Part shown: positions 52,477 to 61,045 of the stretch, one piece after another | Numbering within the stretch: position 1 is the first letter of the stretch | How the letters are laid out: each line of letters starts with the position of its first letter | Origin: an uncultured Oscillospiraceae bacterium | GTDB taxonomy: Bacteria > Bacillota > Clostridia > Oscillospirales > Oscillospiraceae | Direction: 5' to 3' | NCBI GenBank assembly: GCA_947630375.1 | Contig: CANRHH010000001.1 | Location: 62,001-126,000 of the forward strand | Length of the DNA: 64,000 nt | Translations under genes and position numbers: made by a program | The notes under the pieces: generated by a model | The model's database searches: none | Told to the model about the DNA's origin: nothing | The model's input: only the letters and a program-made list of their open reading frames with translations

Positions 52477-53484
52477 TTAGCCCTCGAAGGGGACCACGTC
52501 TTTCACCGCTTCCTTCAGGCTGATGTGGGCGTCGTCATGGTCGATGTCGATGAGGATATACCGGTCGTTGCCCATGTCCAGCTCCTTCATATAGCTCAGC
52601 TGCCGCAGGCCGTGGCGGCTCTGGATCCGCTCGACCAGATCCGCGTGGTCCCGCTCCTGCAGGGCATACACCAGGTCGATGGAGGCCTGGTCCACCGCTA
52701 AGATATCCACCGAGGCCAGGATGCCGATGTTCGGCGTCACCACCGGCATGGCGGCGCAGCCCTCGCAGTCACAGGAGACGGACATGTTCCGCAGCACGTT
52801 CACATAGGCAATGTGCTTGCCGAAGTGGTCCACCGTGGCCTTGGCGGACTCGGTCATCCGCTCCATGAACTCCTCGGTCTTGATGTCCCACATGTCCTCT
52901 GAGCCGGGGGTGGTGTGGATCATGGCCTTGCCGATGCGCCCGTCGGCGCAGCCGATGCCGATGTTCTTATTGGAGCCGCCGAAGCCGCCCTGCACGTGGC
53001 CCTTGAAGTGGGTCAGGACCAGGAGCGAGTCGTAGTTCAGAAGGTTCCTGCCCATGTACATCTCGGTGAACCACTTGCCGCCCTCCACCGGCAGCACGGC
53101 GGTGCCGTCCTCGTCCATGATGTCCACGGTGCAGAACGCGTCCCAGCCGTTGATGTGCAGGGTCTGCCGATGCTGCTCGGTGGTGTACCGGTCCCCGTCG
53201 TAGTAGCTGTTGGTCTCCACCACCCGGGCCCCGGGCAGCTCCTTCTCCAGCAGCTCCTTGACCCAGGCCGGGGGGATGATGTTGGGGCCGTTGGGCTCCC
53301 CGGTGTGCAGCTTCACGCCGATCCGGCCGGTGAGCCGGGCGTTGACGCGCTTATAGATCTTCCGCAGCCCCGCCGGGGACAGATCCCGGGTGAAGTAGAC
53401 CAGGGACTCGTTCCCCTGCCGCCGGTCATAGGGCAGATACCGGTCCCCGCCGGTGCCGGGCACCACGATTTTTACAGGCTCCAT
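52477..53484 (-). CDS. DUF362 domain protein
   Basis: 335 residues. VGVKLHTGEPNGPN-like IGVKLHTGEP, VVETNSYYDGDR, and THFKGHVQGGFGGSNKNIGIGCADGRIGK are the DUF362 core. Family members in anaerobes often sit beside ferredoxin-type oxidoreductases; the common form has a C-terminal ferredoxin tail, which is missing here, although C-x4-C residues (SCDCEGC) are present near 235. The role is unknown. The ATG at 53484 is preferred because GGGAGG is 8 bases upstream. Confidence 0.9.
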   Translation of the reverse strand: MEPVKIVVPGTGGDRYLPYDRRQGNESLVYFTRDLSPAGLRKIYKRVNARLTGRIGVKLHTGEPNGPNIIPPAWVKELLEKELPGARVVETNSYYDGDRYTTEQHRQTLHINGWDAFCTVDIMDEDGTAVLPVEGGKWFTEMYMGRNLLNYDSLLVLTHFKGHVQGGFGGSNKNIGIGCADGRIGKAMIHTTPGSEDMWDIKTEEFMERMTESAKATVDHFGKHIAYVNVLRNMSVSCDCEGCAAMPVVTPNIGILASVDILAVDQASIDLVYALQERDHADLVERIQSRHGLRQLSYMKELDMGNDRYILIDIDHDDAHISLKEAVKDVVPFEG

Positions 53485-53516
53485 AGTGCAAACCTCCCAA
53501 TGCATTTTATAACCGT

Positions 53517-53544
53517 ATTATAACACAAATCGCCGCCGGGTCAA
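53517..53544 (-). promoter_or_regulatory. Promoter of the DUF362 gene
   Basis: TTGACC (plus 53539-53544) and TATAAT (plus 53517-53522) are 16 bases apart on the minus strand. Confidence 0.75.
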
Positions 53545-53622
53545 TCACCATTCCGGCGCGCAGAGCGCTTTTTATACAGCGGCGATTTCATAATTCCCGC
53601 AAAATTTGTGCAATTCGTGCTC

Positions 53623-53651
53623 TTGCGCGCCGCCGCCGGATACCGTATGAT
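53623..53651 (+). promoter_or_regulatory. Promoter of the GH13 gene
   Basis: TTGCGC and TATGAT are 17 bases apart, 40 bases before the ATG; AAAGGAGAA lies 6 bases before the start. Confidence 0.65.
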
Positions 53652-53690
53652 GGCTCTGTCTACAGAACGCCCCAGCAAAGGAGAAGCGCC

Positions 53691-55547
53691 ATGGAAAAAA
53701 CCACGCCTGAAACCGAATTTGACCTGCGCCTGGCGGCGCGGAGAGAGGAGCTGCGCGCCCTTTTCGGCGCCCTGTACCCCCCGGAGGCCTACCCGGCCTT
53801 TGAGGCCATGCTCCGCGGGGCCTATGAGGCCCGGCCGGAGCCCCTGCGGGCCCTGGACCGGCAGCGGCTGGCCGCGCCGGACTGGTACCGGGCCCGGGAG
53901 ATGACCGGGATGCAGCTGTATGTGAAGGCTTTTTCCGGCACGCTGCGGGGCGTGCAGGAAAAGCTGGACTATATCCAGGACTGCGGCGTCCACTATCTGC
54001 ACCTGATGCCCCTGCTGGAGAGCCCCGAGGGCCGCAGCGACGGGGGCTACGCCGTGGCGGATTTCCGGAAGGTGCAGCCGGAGCTGGGGACCATGGAGGA
54101 CCTGGCGGAGCTGGCCGGACAGTGCCATCGGCGGGGCATCGCCCTGTGCCTGGACTTTGTGATGAACCACAGCAGCGAGGACCATGTCTGGGCCCTCCGG
54201 GCCAAGGCCGGGGAGAAGGAGTACCAGGACCGGTACTTTTTCTACGACAACTGGGACATCCCCAACGAGTTTGAAAAGACCGTGCCCCAGGTCTTCCCCA
54301 CCACCGCCCCCGGCAGCTTTTCCTGGTGCCCGGAGGCGGGCAAGGTGGTCATGACCAGCTTTTACCCCTATCAGTGGGACCTGAACTACGCCAACCCCGC
54401 TGTGTTCCGGGACATGACGGAAAACATGCTCTTCCTCTGCAACCAGGGCATCGACATCATCCGCCTGGACGCGGTGCCCTATATCTGGAAGGAGCTGGGC
54501 ACCAGCTGCCGGAATCTGCCCCAGGTCCACACGCTGGTGCGCATGATGCGCCTGGCCTGCGAGGCCGTCTGCCCCGGCACCCTGCTGCTGGGCGAGGTGG
54601 TGATGGAGCCGGCCAAGGTGGCCCCCTACTTCGGCACGGTGGAAAGGCCGGAATGCCACATGCTCTATAACGTGACCACCATGGCCAGCATCTGGCACAC
54701 CGTGGCCACCAAGGACACACGCCTGCTGCGGCACCAGTTGGAGCAGCTCTTTGCCCTGCCCCGGGTGTACAGCTTCCTCAACTACATCCGCTGCCACGAC
54801 GATATCGGCTGGGGCCTGGACTACGATTTTCTGGGCCGCTTCGGCATGGCCGAGGCCCCCCACAAGAAGTTCCTCAACGACTATCTCACCGGCGTCTGGC
54901 CGGGCAGCCCCGCCCGGGGCGAGCTGTATAACGACGACCCCCGCCTGAAGGACGCCCGCCTCTGCGGCACCACCGCCTCCCTCTGCGGCCTGGAAACGGC
55001 GCTGCGCCGGAACGACGGGCCCATGCTGGACTGGGCCCTCCGGCTGGACATCATGCTCCACGCCTTTATTTTCAGCCTCAGCGGGGTGCCCGTCCTCTAC
55101 AGCGGGGACGAGACCGGCCGGGAGAACGACTACGGCTATCACCGGGACCCGCTCAAGGCCGAAGACAGCCGCTGGCTCCACCGGGGGGATATGGACTGGG
55201 CCTCCGCCGCCCGCCGGCACACACCGGGGACCGTGGAGGGCCGGCTCTTCGGGGCGCTGCGGCGCCTGGAGGAGCTCCGCGCCGCCCACCGGGCCTTTGA
55301 CACGGCGGCGGACGTGTGGCTGATTCCGGCCGGGGACAACGGCGTCCTGGGGTTAGGGCGCTTCTGGCAGGGGGAAAAGCTGGTGGCGCTGTATAACTTC
55401 TCCGAGGGGGAGCGGACGGTGCGCCTGGAGGAGTTGGGGGAATTTACCGATCTCTGGACCGGCCGGCCCTGCGACAAGGCCGGGGTAGTCCTCCCCTCCG
55501 GCGGCTTTGCCTGGCTGCTGTGCGATTTCACGTCTTCACACGAATAA
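53691..55547 (+). CDS. Alpha-amylase family enzyme, amylosucrase-like (GH13_4)
   Basis: 618 residues, close to amylosucrase length. The barrel shows DFVMNHSSEDH (region II), DIIRLDAVPYIWKELGTSCRN with the nucleophile Asp, LLGEVVMEP with the acid/base Glu, and RCHDDIGWG with the transition-state Asp. The segments WDLNYANPAVFRDMTENMLFLCNQG and ECHMLYNVTTMASIW closely resemble amylosucrases, which split sucrose and extend a glucan. Sucrose hydrolase or phosphorylase activity is also possible. No signal peptide, so it acts in the cytoplasm. No carbohydrate transporter is next to it. Confidence 0.88.
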   Translation: MEKTTPETEFDLRLAARREELRALFGALYPPEAYPAFEAMLRGAYEARPEPLRALDRQRLAAPDWYRAREMTGMQLYVKAFSGTLRGVQEKLDYIQDCGVHYLHLMPLLESPEGRSDGGYAVADFRKVQPELGTMEDLAELAGQCHRRGIALCLDFVMNHSSEDHVWALRAKAGEKEYQDRYFFYDNWDIPNEFEKTVPQVFPTTAPGSFSWCPEAGKVVMTSFYPYQWDLNYANPAVFRDMTENMLFLCNQGIDIIRLDAVPYIWKELGTSCRNLPQVHTLVRMMRLACEAVCPGTLLLGEVVMEPAKVAPYFGTVERPECHMLYNVTTMASIWHTVATKDTRLLRHQLEQLFALPRVYSFLNYIRCHDDIGWGLDYDFLGRFGMAEAPHKKFLNDYLTGVWPGSPARGELYNDDPRLKDARLCGTTASLCGLETALRRNDGPMLDWALRLDIMLHAFIFSLSGVPVLYSGDETGRENDYGYHRDPLKAEDSRWLHRGDMDWASAARRHTPGTVEGRLFGALRRLEELRAAHRAFDTAADVWLIPAGDNGVLGLGRFWQGEKLVALYNFSEGERTVRLEELGEFTDLWTGRPCDKAGVVLPSGGFAWLLCDFTSSHE

Positions 55548-55557
55548 AAAACGGCCA

Positions 55558-55596
55558 AGGGGCTGTAGCAAAACGATTCGTTAAGCTACAGCCCCT
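55558..55596 (+). terminator. Hairpin after the GH13 gene
   Basis: A perfect 12-bp stem (aggggctgtagc / gctacagcccct) with a 15-base loop lies 10 bases after the stop. It has no U tract directly behind, so it may act as a 3' stabiliser or a weak terminator. Confidence 0.5.
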
Positions 55597-55670
55597 CAAT
55601 ATATAGGATATAGGAGAGCCGGATAACAGCATTTTTCCTGGCATTGTTCTTTTCCGGTTCCTCCGGACCG

Positions 55671-55712
55671 AAAAAGGGCCTGCTGCAAACTTTTCGTTTT
55701 GCAGCAGGCCCT
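55671..55712 (-). terminator. Terminator of the TRAP operon
   Basis: A 15-bp stem (agggcctgctgcaaa / tttgcagcaggccct) followed on the minus strand by TTTTT, 24 bases after the DctM stop codon. Confidence 0.85.
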
Positions 55713-55735
55713 GCGCCGGATCCTGCTCTAAAAAG

Positions 55736-57016
55736 CTATTTCATCAATGCCGGCAGGAAGGTGGAGAATCCGGGAACAAAGGTAAACAGCAGGATACAGC
55801 CCAGTTCCACCGCCAGCAACGGCAGAGATTCCTTGACGACTTTGGTATAGGGGTCGTTGTTGATCGCACAGCCCACAAAGAGGCAGGTTCCAAAAGGCGG
55901 GGTCGCTTGGCCAATGGCCAGCAAGAAGATGAAAATGATCCCAAAATGGAGGGGGTCCATCCCGTACATGGCTGCGATCGGGGCAAAGATGGGAGCCAAG
56001 ATAGCATTGTTCGCCGCCACAGACATGAACATTCCGGCAATCAGCATAATGAATATGGAGATCAGGACAAATCCGATCCAGTTGCTGACATACTTCAGGA
56101 AAAATTCGGCAATGATCGAGGGCACATTATAGAAAGTAAGAATGAAGCCCATCACCGTAGCAGAAGCGACCAGAAGCATCAGGGAAGATACGCTGACCGC
56201 TGTCTTTTCCAGCATGCTCCAAAAGGATTTCAGCGGAATATTGTGGTAAATCACCAAGCAGACCACGCCGCCATAAAAGCAGGCAATAGCGGCAGACTCT
56301 GTAGGTGTGCAGATCCCCAAATAAATGCCACCCAATATGATAACCGGCATCAGAATCGCCAAAATGGCGGACTTGGTGGCATGGGCGCAGGTGCGAATAG
56401 AGAACTTTGCGTCTGTGGGGAATTTTCTGGCCCGGGCCACAAAATAGGCATAGAGGCAGAGAGCCAAGGCGCATACAATACCGGGCACAATGCCTGCCAT
56501 CATCAGTTTGGCGACAGAGACCCCCGTCATATTCCCGTAAATGACCATGGGAATACTGGGCGGAATGACGATGCCCAGTGTACCGGCCACCGTGGGCACA
56601 GCAGAAGAATATTCACTGGGGTAGCCCTTTTTCGTCATTTCCGGGTGCATGATCCCACCTATAGCAGCGGTGGTGGCCAGTGCAGAGCCGGAAATAGCGG
56701 CGAAAAAAGCGCAAGCGGCAATAGCCACAATGGACAGACCGCCTTTTATCCACCCGATCAGCGAACTACAGAAGTCGCAAAGGCGTTTTGACAGGCCGCC
56801 TTTGGACATAATATCTCCGCAAAGCATGAAGCAGGGTACCGCCAGCATAGCAAAGCTGTCCATACCCACATAGAGCTTCTGCGGCACAGTCTGGAGCATC
56901 AGCTCGGGGCTTACCATGATCGCGGCAATACAGCTGCCCAGCATGGCCCATACAATGGGAAAACCCAGCACAATGCCGCCAAAGAGAATAACTACCAGAA
57001 CGATTACAGCGTTCAT
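55736..57016 (-). CDS. dctM: TRAP transporter large permease subunit
   Basis: 426 residues with about 12 hydrophobic segments. FPIVWAMLGSCIAAIM, GDIMSKGGLSKRLCDFCSSLIGW, GSALATTAAIGGIMHPEMTKKGYP, GIVIPPSIPMVIYG and PPFGTCLFVGCAI are DctM signatures. This subunit carries the substrate with Na+ across the membrane. The ATG at 57016 overlaps the DctQ stop as ATGA and follows GAGGAGGGGG. Base composition is visibly lower in GC than the flanking 55 kb. Confidence 0.95.
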   Translation of the reverse strand: MNAVIVLVVILFGGIVLGFPIVWAMLGSCIAAIMVSPELMLQTVPQKLYVGMDSFAMLAVPCFMLCGDIMSKGGLSKRLCDFCSSLIGWIKGGLSIVAIAACAFFAAISGSALATTAAIGGIMHPEMTKKGYPSEYSSAVPTVAGTLGIVIPPSIPMVIYGNMTGVSVAKLMMAGIVPGIVCALALCLYAYFVARARKFPTDAKFSIRTCAHATKSAILAILMPVIILGGIYLGICTPTESAAIACFYGGVVCLVIYHNIPLKSFWSMLEKTAVSVSSLMLLVASATVMGFILTFYNVPSIIAEFFLKYVSNWIGFVLISIFIMLIAGMFMSVAANNAILAPIFAPIAAMYGMDPLHFGIIFIFLLAIGQATPPFGTCLFVGCAINNDPYTKVVKESLPLLAVELGCILLFTFVPGFSTFLPALMK

Positions 57017-57531
57017 GCGGATTCCCCCTCCTCTTTCTTGGTGGGCTTCCAGGCCCGTATACAAGTAACCAACTTGCCGGCCGTCTGCCGGACGCAGAAA
57101 ATAAATGCCAGAACAAAGCCGATTTCAATCAGCAGATAGACGTAGCCCAAAGGCAGCCGCAGCGCATCGCTGAGCCGGCGAAAGCCCAGGGAGACGAACT
57201 GCAGATTGTAATAGGACAGAATGCCCGTCACGAAAGTGCCTGACAGCGAATAGAGTACCTGGAAAATCAGTGCGACGCGGGGCGAGACGAATTTGTCTAT
57301 GATATCCACCCGCACCATGCTGTCCTGCTGGACGGCTATGTGCAGTCCCAGTCCGATCATCATACAGTACAGCATACGCGACACTTCCTCCGACCAGACC
57401 AGACTGTGGAATACCACATATCGGAAGAAGGTCTGCGCGCATATGATGAGAACGACAGCAAGGAGCGCAATCGATATGATGACAGAAAAAACTCTTGAAA
57501 TATACTTGAGTACTTTATCGAATGCGGCCAT
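57013..57531 (-). CDS. dctQ: TRAP transporter small permease subunit
   Basis: 172 residues with four membrane helices. VVLIICAQTFFRYVVFHSLVWSEEVSRMLYCMMIGLG with the conserved Trp-Ser-Glu-Glu is the DctQ signature. It pairs with DctM in the membrane and with the DctP lipoprotein outside. AGGAGGTAAAG precedes the ATG. A strong hairpin lies between it and dctP. Confidence 0.92.
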   Translation of the reverse strand: MAAFDKVLKYISRVFSVIISIALLAVVLIICAQTFFRYVVFHSLVWSEEVSRMLYCMMIGLGLHIAVQQDSMVRVDIIDKFVSPRVALIFQVLYSLSGTFVTGILSYYNLQFVSLGFRRLSDALRLPLGYVYLLIEIGFVLAFIFCVRQTAGKLVTCIRAWKPTKKEEGESA

Positions 57532-57556
57532 CTTTACCTCCTATGCCCGGTGTAAC

Positions 57557-57588
57557 CAGGAAATCCGCCGCACTGCGGCGGATTTCCT
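57557..57588 (-). other. Intercistronic hairpin between dctP and dctQ
   Basis: A perfect 14-bp stem (aggaaatccgccgc / gcggcggatttcct) with a short loop and no U tract. Such hairpins often stabilise the upstream message, so that much more of the binding protein than of the permease is made. Confidence 0.7.
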
Positions 57589-57601
57589 TTGCCATTTCAT
57601 T

Positions 57602-58651
57602 TTATTCCACGCTGTTGATGAACTCGATCTCCTCGCCATAGACATCCTTGTATTTGTCCACCAGCGGAGCAAGCACTTCCTGGAAGGAATCTCTGTCCAC
57701 ATCCTTGATGATGTTTACGCCCTGAGCCTCCATGTTGTCATAAGCCTCTTCTTCATACTGGCGGCAGAGCTCTCTCTGATAAACGGCCGCCTCGTTGGCG
57801 CATTCCTGGAAAATGGCCTGGTCCTCTTCGCTGAGAGAGTTCCATGCGTCAACATTCATGATGAGAGGAATGCAGCTGTAAATATAGTTGATGGGGGAGA
57901 AATACTTATGGATCTCCGGGATGTTGTTGGACACATTCAGTGCCGCCGGGTTGTCCTGAGCATCGATGGCCCCCTGCTGCATGGCTACATAGGCCTCTGA
58001 CCAGTCCATGGGAACCGGGTCGGCGCCCAGCATCTGCCAGGCCTCAATGTAGGTATTGTTCTGCATGACCCGGATACGCAGGCCCTTGCAGTCTTCGGCA
58101 GAACGGATGTCGCGGACGCTGTTGGAGATATCCCGCCAGCCGGTCTCGAAGATGCTCATGGCCATAAAGCCGCCCTCTTCTTCCATCATGTTGCTCCAGT
58201 AATCCAGGTTGTCTATAAACAGCTTGTCCGCCTGCTCATAGTCCTTGATCAACATGGGGAGATCCAGAACGCCCAAGGAGGGTACATTGCCAACCAGAAT
58301 GGAGGCGTTGACCAGAGAAAGCTCCAGGGTACCGGTCAGGATGTCGTTCACACTGTCCGCTGCGCTGGCCAGGGTAGCGCCGGGATAAACGGTGATCTCA
58401 TAGCGTCCATTGGTACGCTCCTTGACCAGGTCCGCAAAGCGCTGGCAGCCTATGCCGTTGGCAGTATCTGCGTTGCTGGAGCAAGCCAGCTTCCACACGA
58501 TGGTCTCGGCAGGGGGCTGCGCGGCTTCCTCTGCCGGGGCTTCTTCAGCCGGGGCCGGGGCTTCTGTAGCGGCCGGCTTGCTGCTGCAGCCAGCCAGCAG
58601 CGACATGAGCAACATCGCTGCAAGCAGAAGTGCAAGTGTTCTTTTTTTCAT
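57602..58651 (-). CDS. dctP: TRAP transporter substrate-binding lipoprotein
   Basis: 349 residues. A lipoprotein signal ends at LMSLLAGC (Cys22), followed by an Ala/Pro/Glu linker. The mature part has the DctP fold: KERTNGRYEITVYPGATLAS, GLRIRVMQNNTYIEAWQMLGADPVPMDWSEAYVAMQQGAIDAQDNP. The last segment matches the substrate pocket strand of the family, and Arg in GLRIRVMQN normally binds a carboxylate. Substrate is therefore probably an organic or sugar acid. Synteny with an enolase-superfamily enzyme supports this. Confidence 0.93.
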   Translation of the reverse strand: MKKRTLALLLAAMLLMSLLAGCSSKPAATEAPAPAEEAPAEEAAQPPAETIVWKLACSSNADTANGIGCQRFADLVKERTNGRYEITVYPGATLASAADSVNDILTGTLELSLVNASILVGNVPSLGVLDLPMLIKDYEQADKLFIDNLDYWSNMMEEEGGFMAMSIFETGWRDISNSVRDIRSAEDCKGLRIRVMQNNTYIEAWQMLGADPVPMDWSEAYVAMQQGAIDAQDNPAALNVSNNIPEIHKYFSPINYIYSCIPLIMNVDAWNSLSEEDQAIFQECANEAAVYQRELCRQYEEEAYDNMEAQGVNIIKDVDRDSFQEVLAPLVDKYKDVYGEEIEFINSVE

Positions 58652-58707
58652 TTTTCTTTTCCTTTCTTTATTTTCTTAAATTTGAAATGGATCGGGTCCA
58701 TTTTCTC

Positions 58708-59928
58708 CTATTGAACGATCAACCGGGCTGTAGCCTCCTGAATCGCCTTTTCTGACAAATCCTGTCCGATTCCCGGCAGATCCGGAACGGTGATCTTCCC
58801 ATTGACCGGTTCATATAGCTGTGTACCGTACTCCCGACAGGCATCGGCCTGCTGCAAAAAGAGAAACTCATGAATATAGAAATTCGGTACAGCAGCCTCC
58901 AGATGCAAAGCGGCGGCCGTGGCGATGGGGGTGCCTGCCACATGGGCCTGTACTTTGGCGTCAAAGATTTGCGCCATGTCACAGATTTTTTTGGCCTCAG
59001 ACAGACCGCCTGTGTTGCTGATATCAGGCTGTATGACTGAGATGGCATTTGTTTTCAGCAGCTGGTAAAATTCCCATCTCGTCCGGACCTTTTCACCGGC
59101 CGCCAGAGGGATGTTTACCCTCTGTGATAAGGTCCGGTACAGATCCGGATTAAAGCTGCTGACCGGCTCCTCCAAAAACAATACCCCGTATTTTTCTGCG
59201 ATCCCCGCCAGCTGCGCGGCAGACGTCAGGTCCGTGATGCAGAGATTTTCCAAAATCAGATCCACATCCCAGCCGCAGCTGTCACGGATGGCTTCCAGCC
59301 GCTCCTCCATTAAATTTTTGACCTCCCGGCCTACCGGGCCCTGGAAGGGCGCTCTGGGCAGTTTCTTTCCTTCCCGGTCATAGGCAAAGAGATTCAGCTT
59401 AATGGAAGAGAAGCCGTCCTCTATGATCTTTTTGCACACATAGGCGTACTCCGACGCGGCGCCTAATCCTGCGCCTCCTGTCTTTCCGAGGACAAGAGCC
59501 GCATCCTTGTACCCGTTTTGCGCCTGGGACAGATAGCAGGGCAGCACAGGATTTCTCTTTCCGCCCAGAAGCATATAGACCGGTACATGCAGCGCCTTCC
59601 CTTTGATATCCAACAGGGCCGTATCCAGAGCGCTCATGGCAGCATAGGCCATGGCGCCCCCTCCGGAGAGATGGCCATACATGCCATTGTGTAAGTCTTC
59701 CCAAATGACTTCATTGTCCATAGGGTTTCTCCCGATGATCTGCCGGGACAGATCCGCTAACGTGTGGGCCAGGCCGTTTTCGGCCGTCCCCAGCGCAATC
59801 CCTGCTTCCCCGCAGCCGTGAATCCCTTCATCCGTATGGACGCGGCACACCACTGGCACAAAGGCATAAGGAGCTCCCTTCATGCTTGCGCGCTTCAGGA
59901 GCAATATTTCAACACTGCGTATTTTCAT
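58708..59928 (-). CDS. Enolase-superfamily enzyme, mandelate racemase/sugar-acid dehydratase-like
   Basis: 406 residues with the capping domain (1-125) and barrel. Metal and catalytic sites: SIKLNLF (catalytic Lys region), VDLILENL (first metal ligand area, with Glu for the usual Asp-x-Asn), FLEEPVSSF (second metal Glu), PLAAGEKV (third metal Glu), QPDISNTGGLSEAKK (Asp of the His-Asp dyad) and QAHVAGTPIATAA (catalytic His). This pattern fits the mandelate-racemase subgroup, often acid-sugar dehydratases. The exact substrate is unknown. It sits between the TRAP genes and a DUF6282-type hydrolase. Confidence 0.85.
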   Translation of the reverse strand: MKIRSVEILLLKRASMKGAPYAFVPVVCRVHTDEGIHGCGEAGIALGTAENGLAHTLADLSRQIIGRNPMDNEVIWEDLHNGMYGHLSGGGAMAYAAMSALDTALLDIKGKALHVPVYMLLGGKRNPVLPCYLSQAQNGYKDAALVLGKTGGAGLGAASEYAYVCKKIIEDGFSSIKLNLFAYDREGKKLPRAPFQGPVGREVKNLMEERLEAIRDSCGWDVDLILENLCITDLTSAAQLAGIAEKYGVLFLEEPVSSFNPDLYRTLSQRVNIPLAAGEKVRTRWEFYQLLKTNAISVIQPDISNTGGLSEAKKICDMAQIFDAKVQAHVAGTPIATAAALHLEAAVPNFYIHEFLFLQQADACREYGTQLYEPVNGKITVPDLPGIGQDLSEKAIQEATARLIVQ

Positions 59929-59981
59929 CCGGTTTTTCCTTTCCCGACTTTACGCCGGAGAGTTTCCTGCCCCGGCATCCG

Positions 59982-60902
59982 TCAGTTCCCGTCGATCCCC
60001 AGGAGCCTCCGGGGATTGGCGCCCGTTATCAAGCGCAGATCCTCCTCCGGCATTCCTCTCTTCTGCATTTCATCGATGAATGTCAAAATACCGTCGCTGG
60101 GGATGGGACGGCCCACCTGCCCCAAGTCAGAGCTGATAATGGTTTTTTCACAGCCGTGCTCCTGCAGGAGCTCGTACAGTCGGTCATAGGTCTGTTTGCC
60201 GGAATAGAGCGTCGCCAGAATGTGCTCTACATAAAATCCGGCGCGCTGGAAGTCCCGCATTTCCTGGACGGAATAATCCTTGAAAAACTCTGCGTGGGTG
60301 ATCACGATCCGCCGGCAGCCCTGTTTTACGGCTTCGTTAAGCAGCGCATGCGTCTCTTCCCGGGACAGATGGCCTGTAGCCAGCACCGCGTCCGCTTCCG
60401 CGATCATCCGGCAGATAGGTCCCAGCTCCGGCAGCAGTTTACCGTCTCCGTCCAAAACGGACAGCGGCGGATCATACTGCAGGGGCTTGGATACTTTTGG
60501 AACGCCGGATCTGTACTCCGGAAAGTGCTCCCGCATATAGGCCATCCGTTCCCTTCCGTATTTGGCAGAAGAAACCGGCATCCAGATGACTTTTGTTCCG
60601 AACCCCAGAGCGACTTCCACCGCGCTGGGATTTATACCGCCCACCGGATTGCCCAAAACCATACCGCCAAATACATCAAAGCTTTCCCCGCCCAAATAGG
60701 TCTGGAGCAGCTTGCACAGATTCCCGGAAGGGAGATGCTGATCCTTGATGACGATCGCGCGCATTCCTGCCTCTTTGGCCGCTTTGGCCACCTGAACATG
60801 GTCATAGCCCCTGGGAATGAGGCCGGGACCGCTGTGCAGATGCATGTCTACCGCGCCCTTGATTAGTTCCTTCGGTTCCGTCGTATAATCACCTTCTCTC
60901 AT
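59982..60902 (-). CDS. Metal-dependent hydrolase of the DUF6282/amidohydrolase type
   Basis: 306 residues of a TIM-barrel hydrolase. Candidate metal ligands are VDMHLHSGP (His-x-His), VIKDQH (Lys), ATGHLS and VITHAEFF (His), and ISSDLGQVG (Asp). The order and spacing match metal-dependent hydrolases of the DUF6282 group often found near TRAP transporters. Reaction is unknown; lactone hydrolysis would fit an acid-sugar pathway but is only a guess. No Shine-Dalgarno is seen at the ATG. It heads the lower-GC part of the cluster. Confidence 0.75.
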   Translation of the reverse strand: MREGDYTTEPKELIKGAVDMHLHSGPGLIPRGYDHVQVAKAAKEAGMRAIVIKDQHLPSGNLCKLLQTYLGGESFDVFGGMVLGNPVGGINPSAVEVALGFGTKVIWMPVSSAKYGRERMAYMREHFPEYRSGVPKVSKPLQYDPPLSVLDGDGKLLPELGPICRMIAEADAVLATGHLSREETHALLNEAVKQGCRRIVITHAEFFKDYSVQEMRDFQRAGFYVEHILATLYSGKQTYDRLYELLQEHGCEKTIISSDLGQVGRPIPSDGILTFIDEMQKRGMPEEDLRLITGANPRRLLGIDGN

Positions 60903-60967
60903 TCATATTGGCTGCTTGGTCTGTCTGTGTCTGAATATTCTCTGTCAAATTTATGGATCCTGTCAAT

Positions 60968-60997
60968 ATGATAACACACCGTTATTAATTGCGTCAA
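60968..60997 (-). promoter_or_regulatory. Promoter of the TRAP catabolic operon
   Basis: TTGACG (plus 60992-60997) and TATCAT (plus 60968-60973) are 18 bases apart on the minus strand, about 65 bases before the hydrolase ATG. AT-rich DNA with a second TTGAC element downstream surrounds it. Confidence 0.5.
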
Positions 60998-61045
60998 ATC
61001 GATATTTTTGACGGAAAATATTAAAGTTTTGGATAAGCATGCCCC

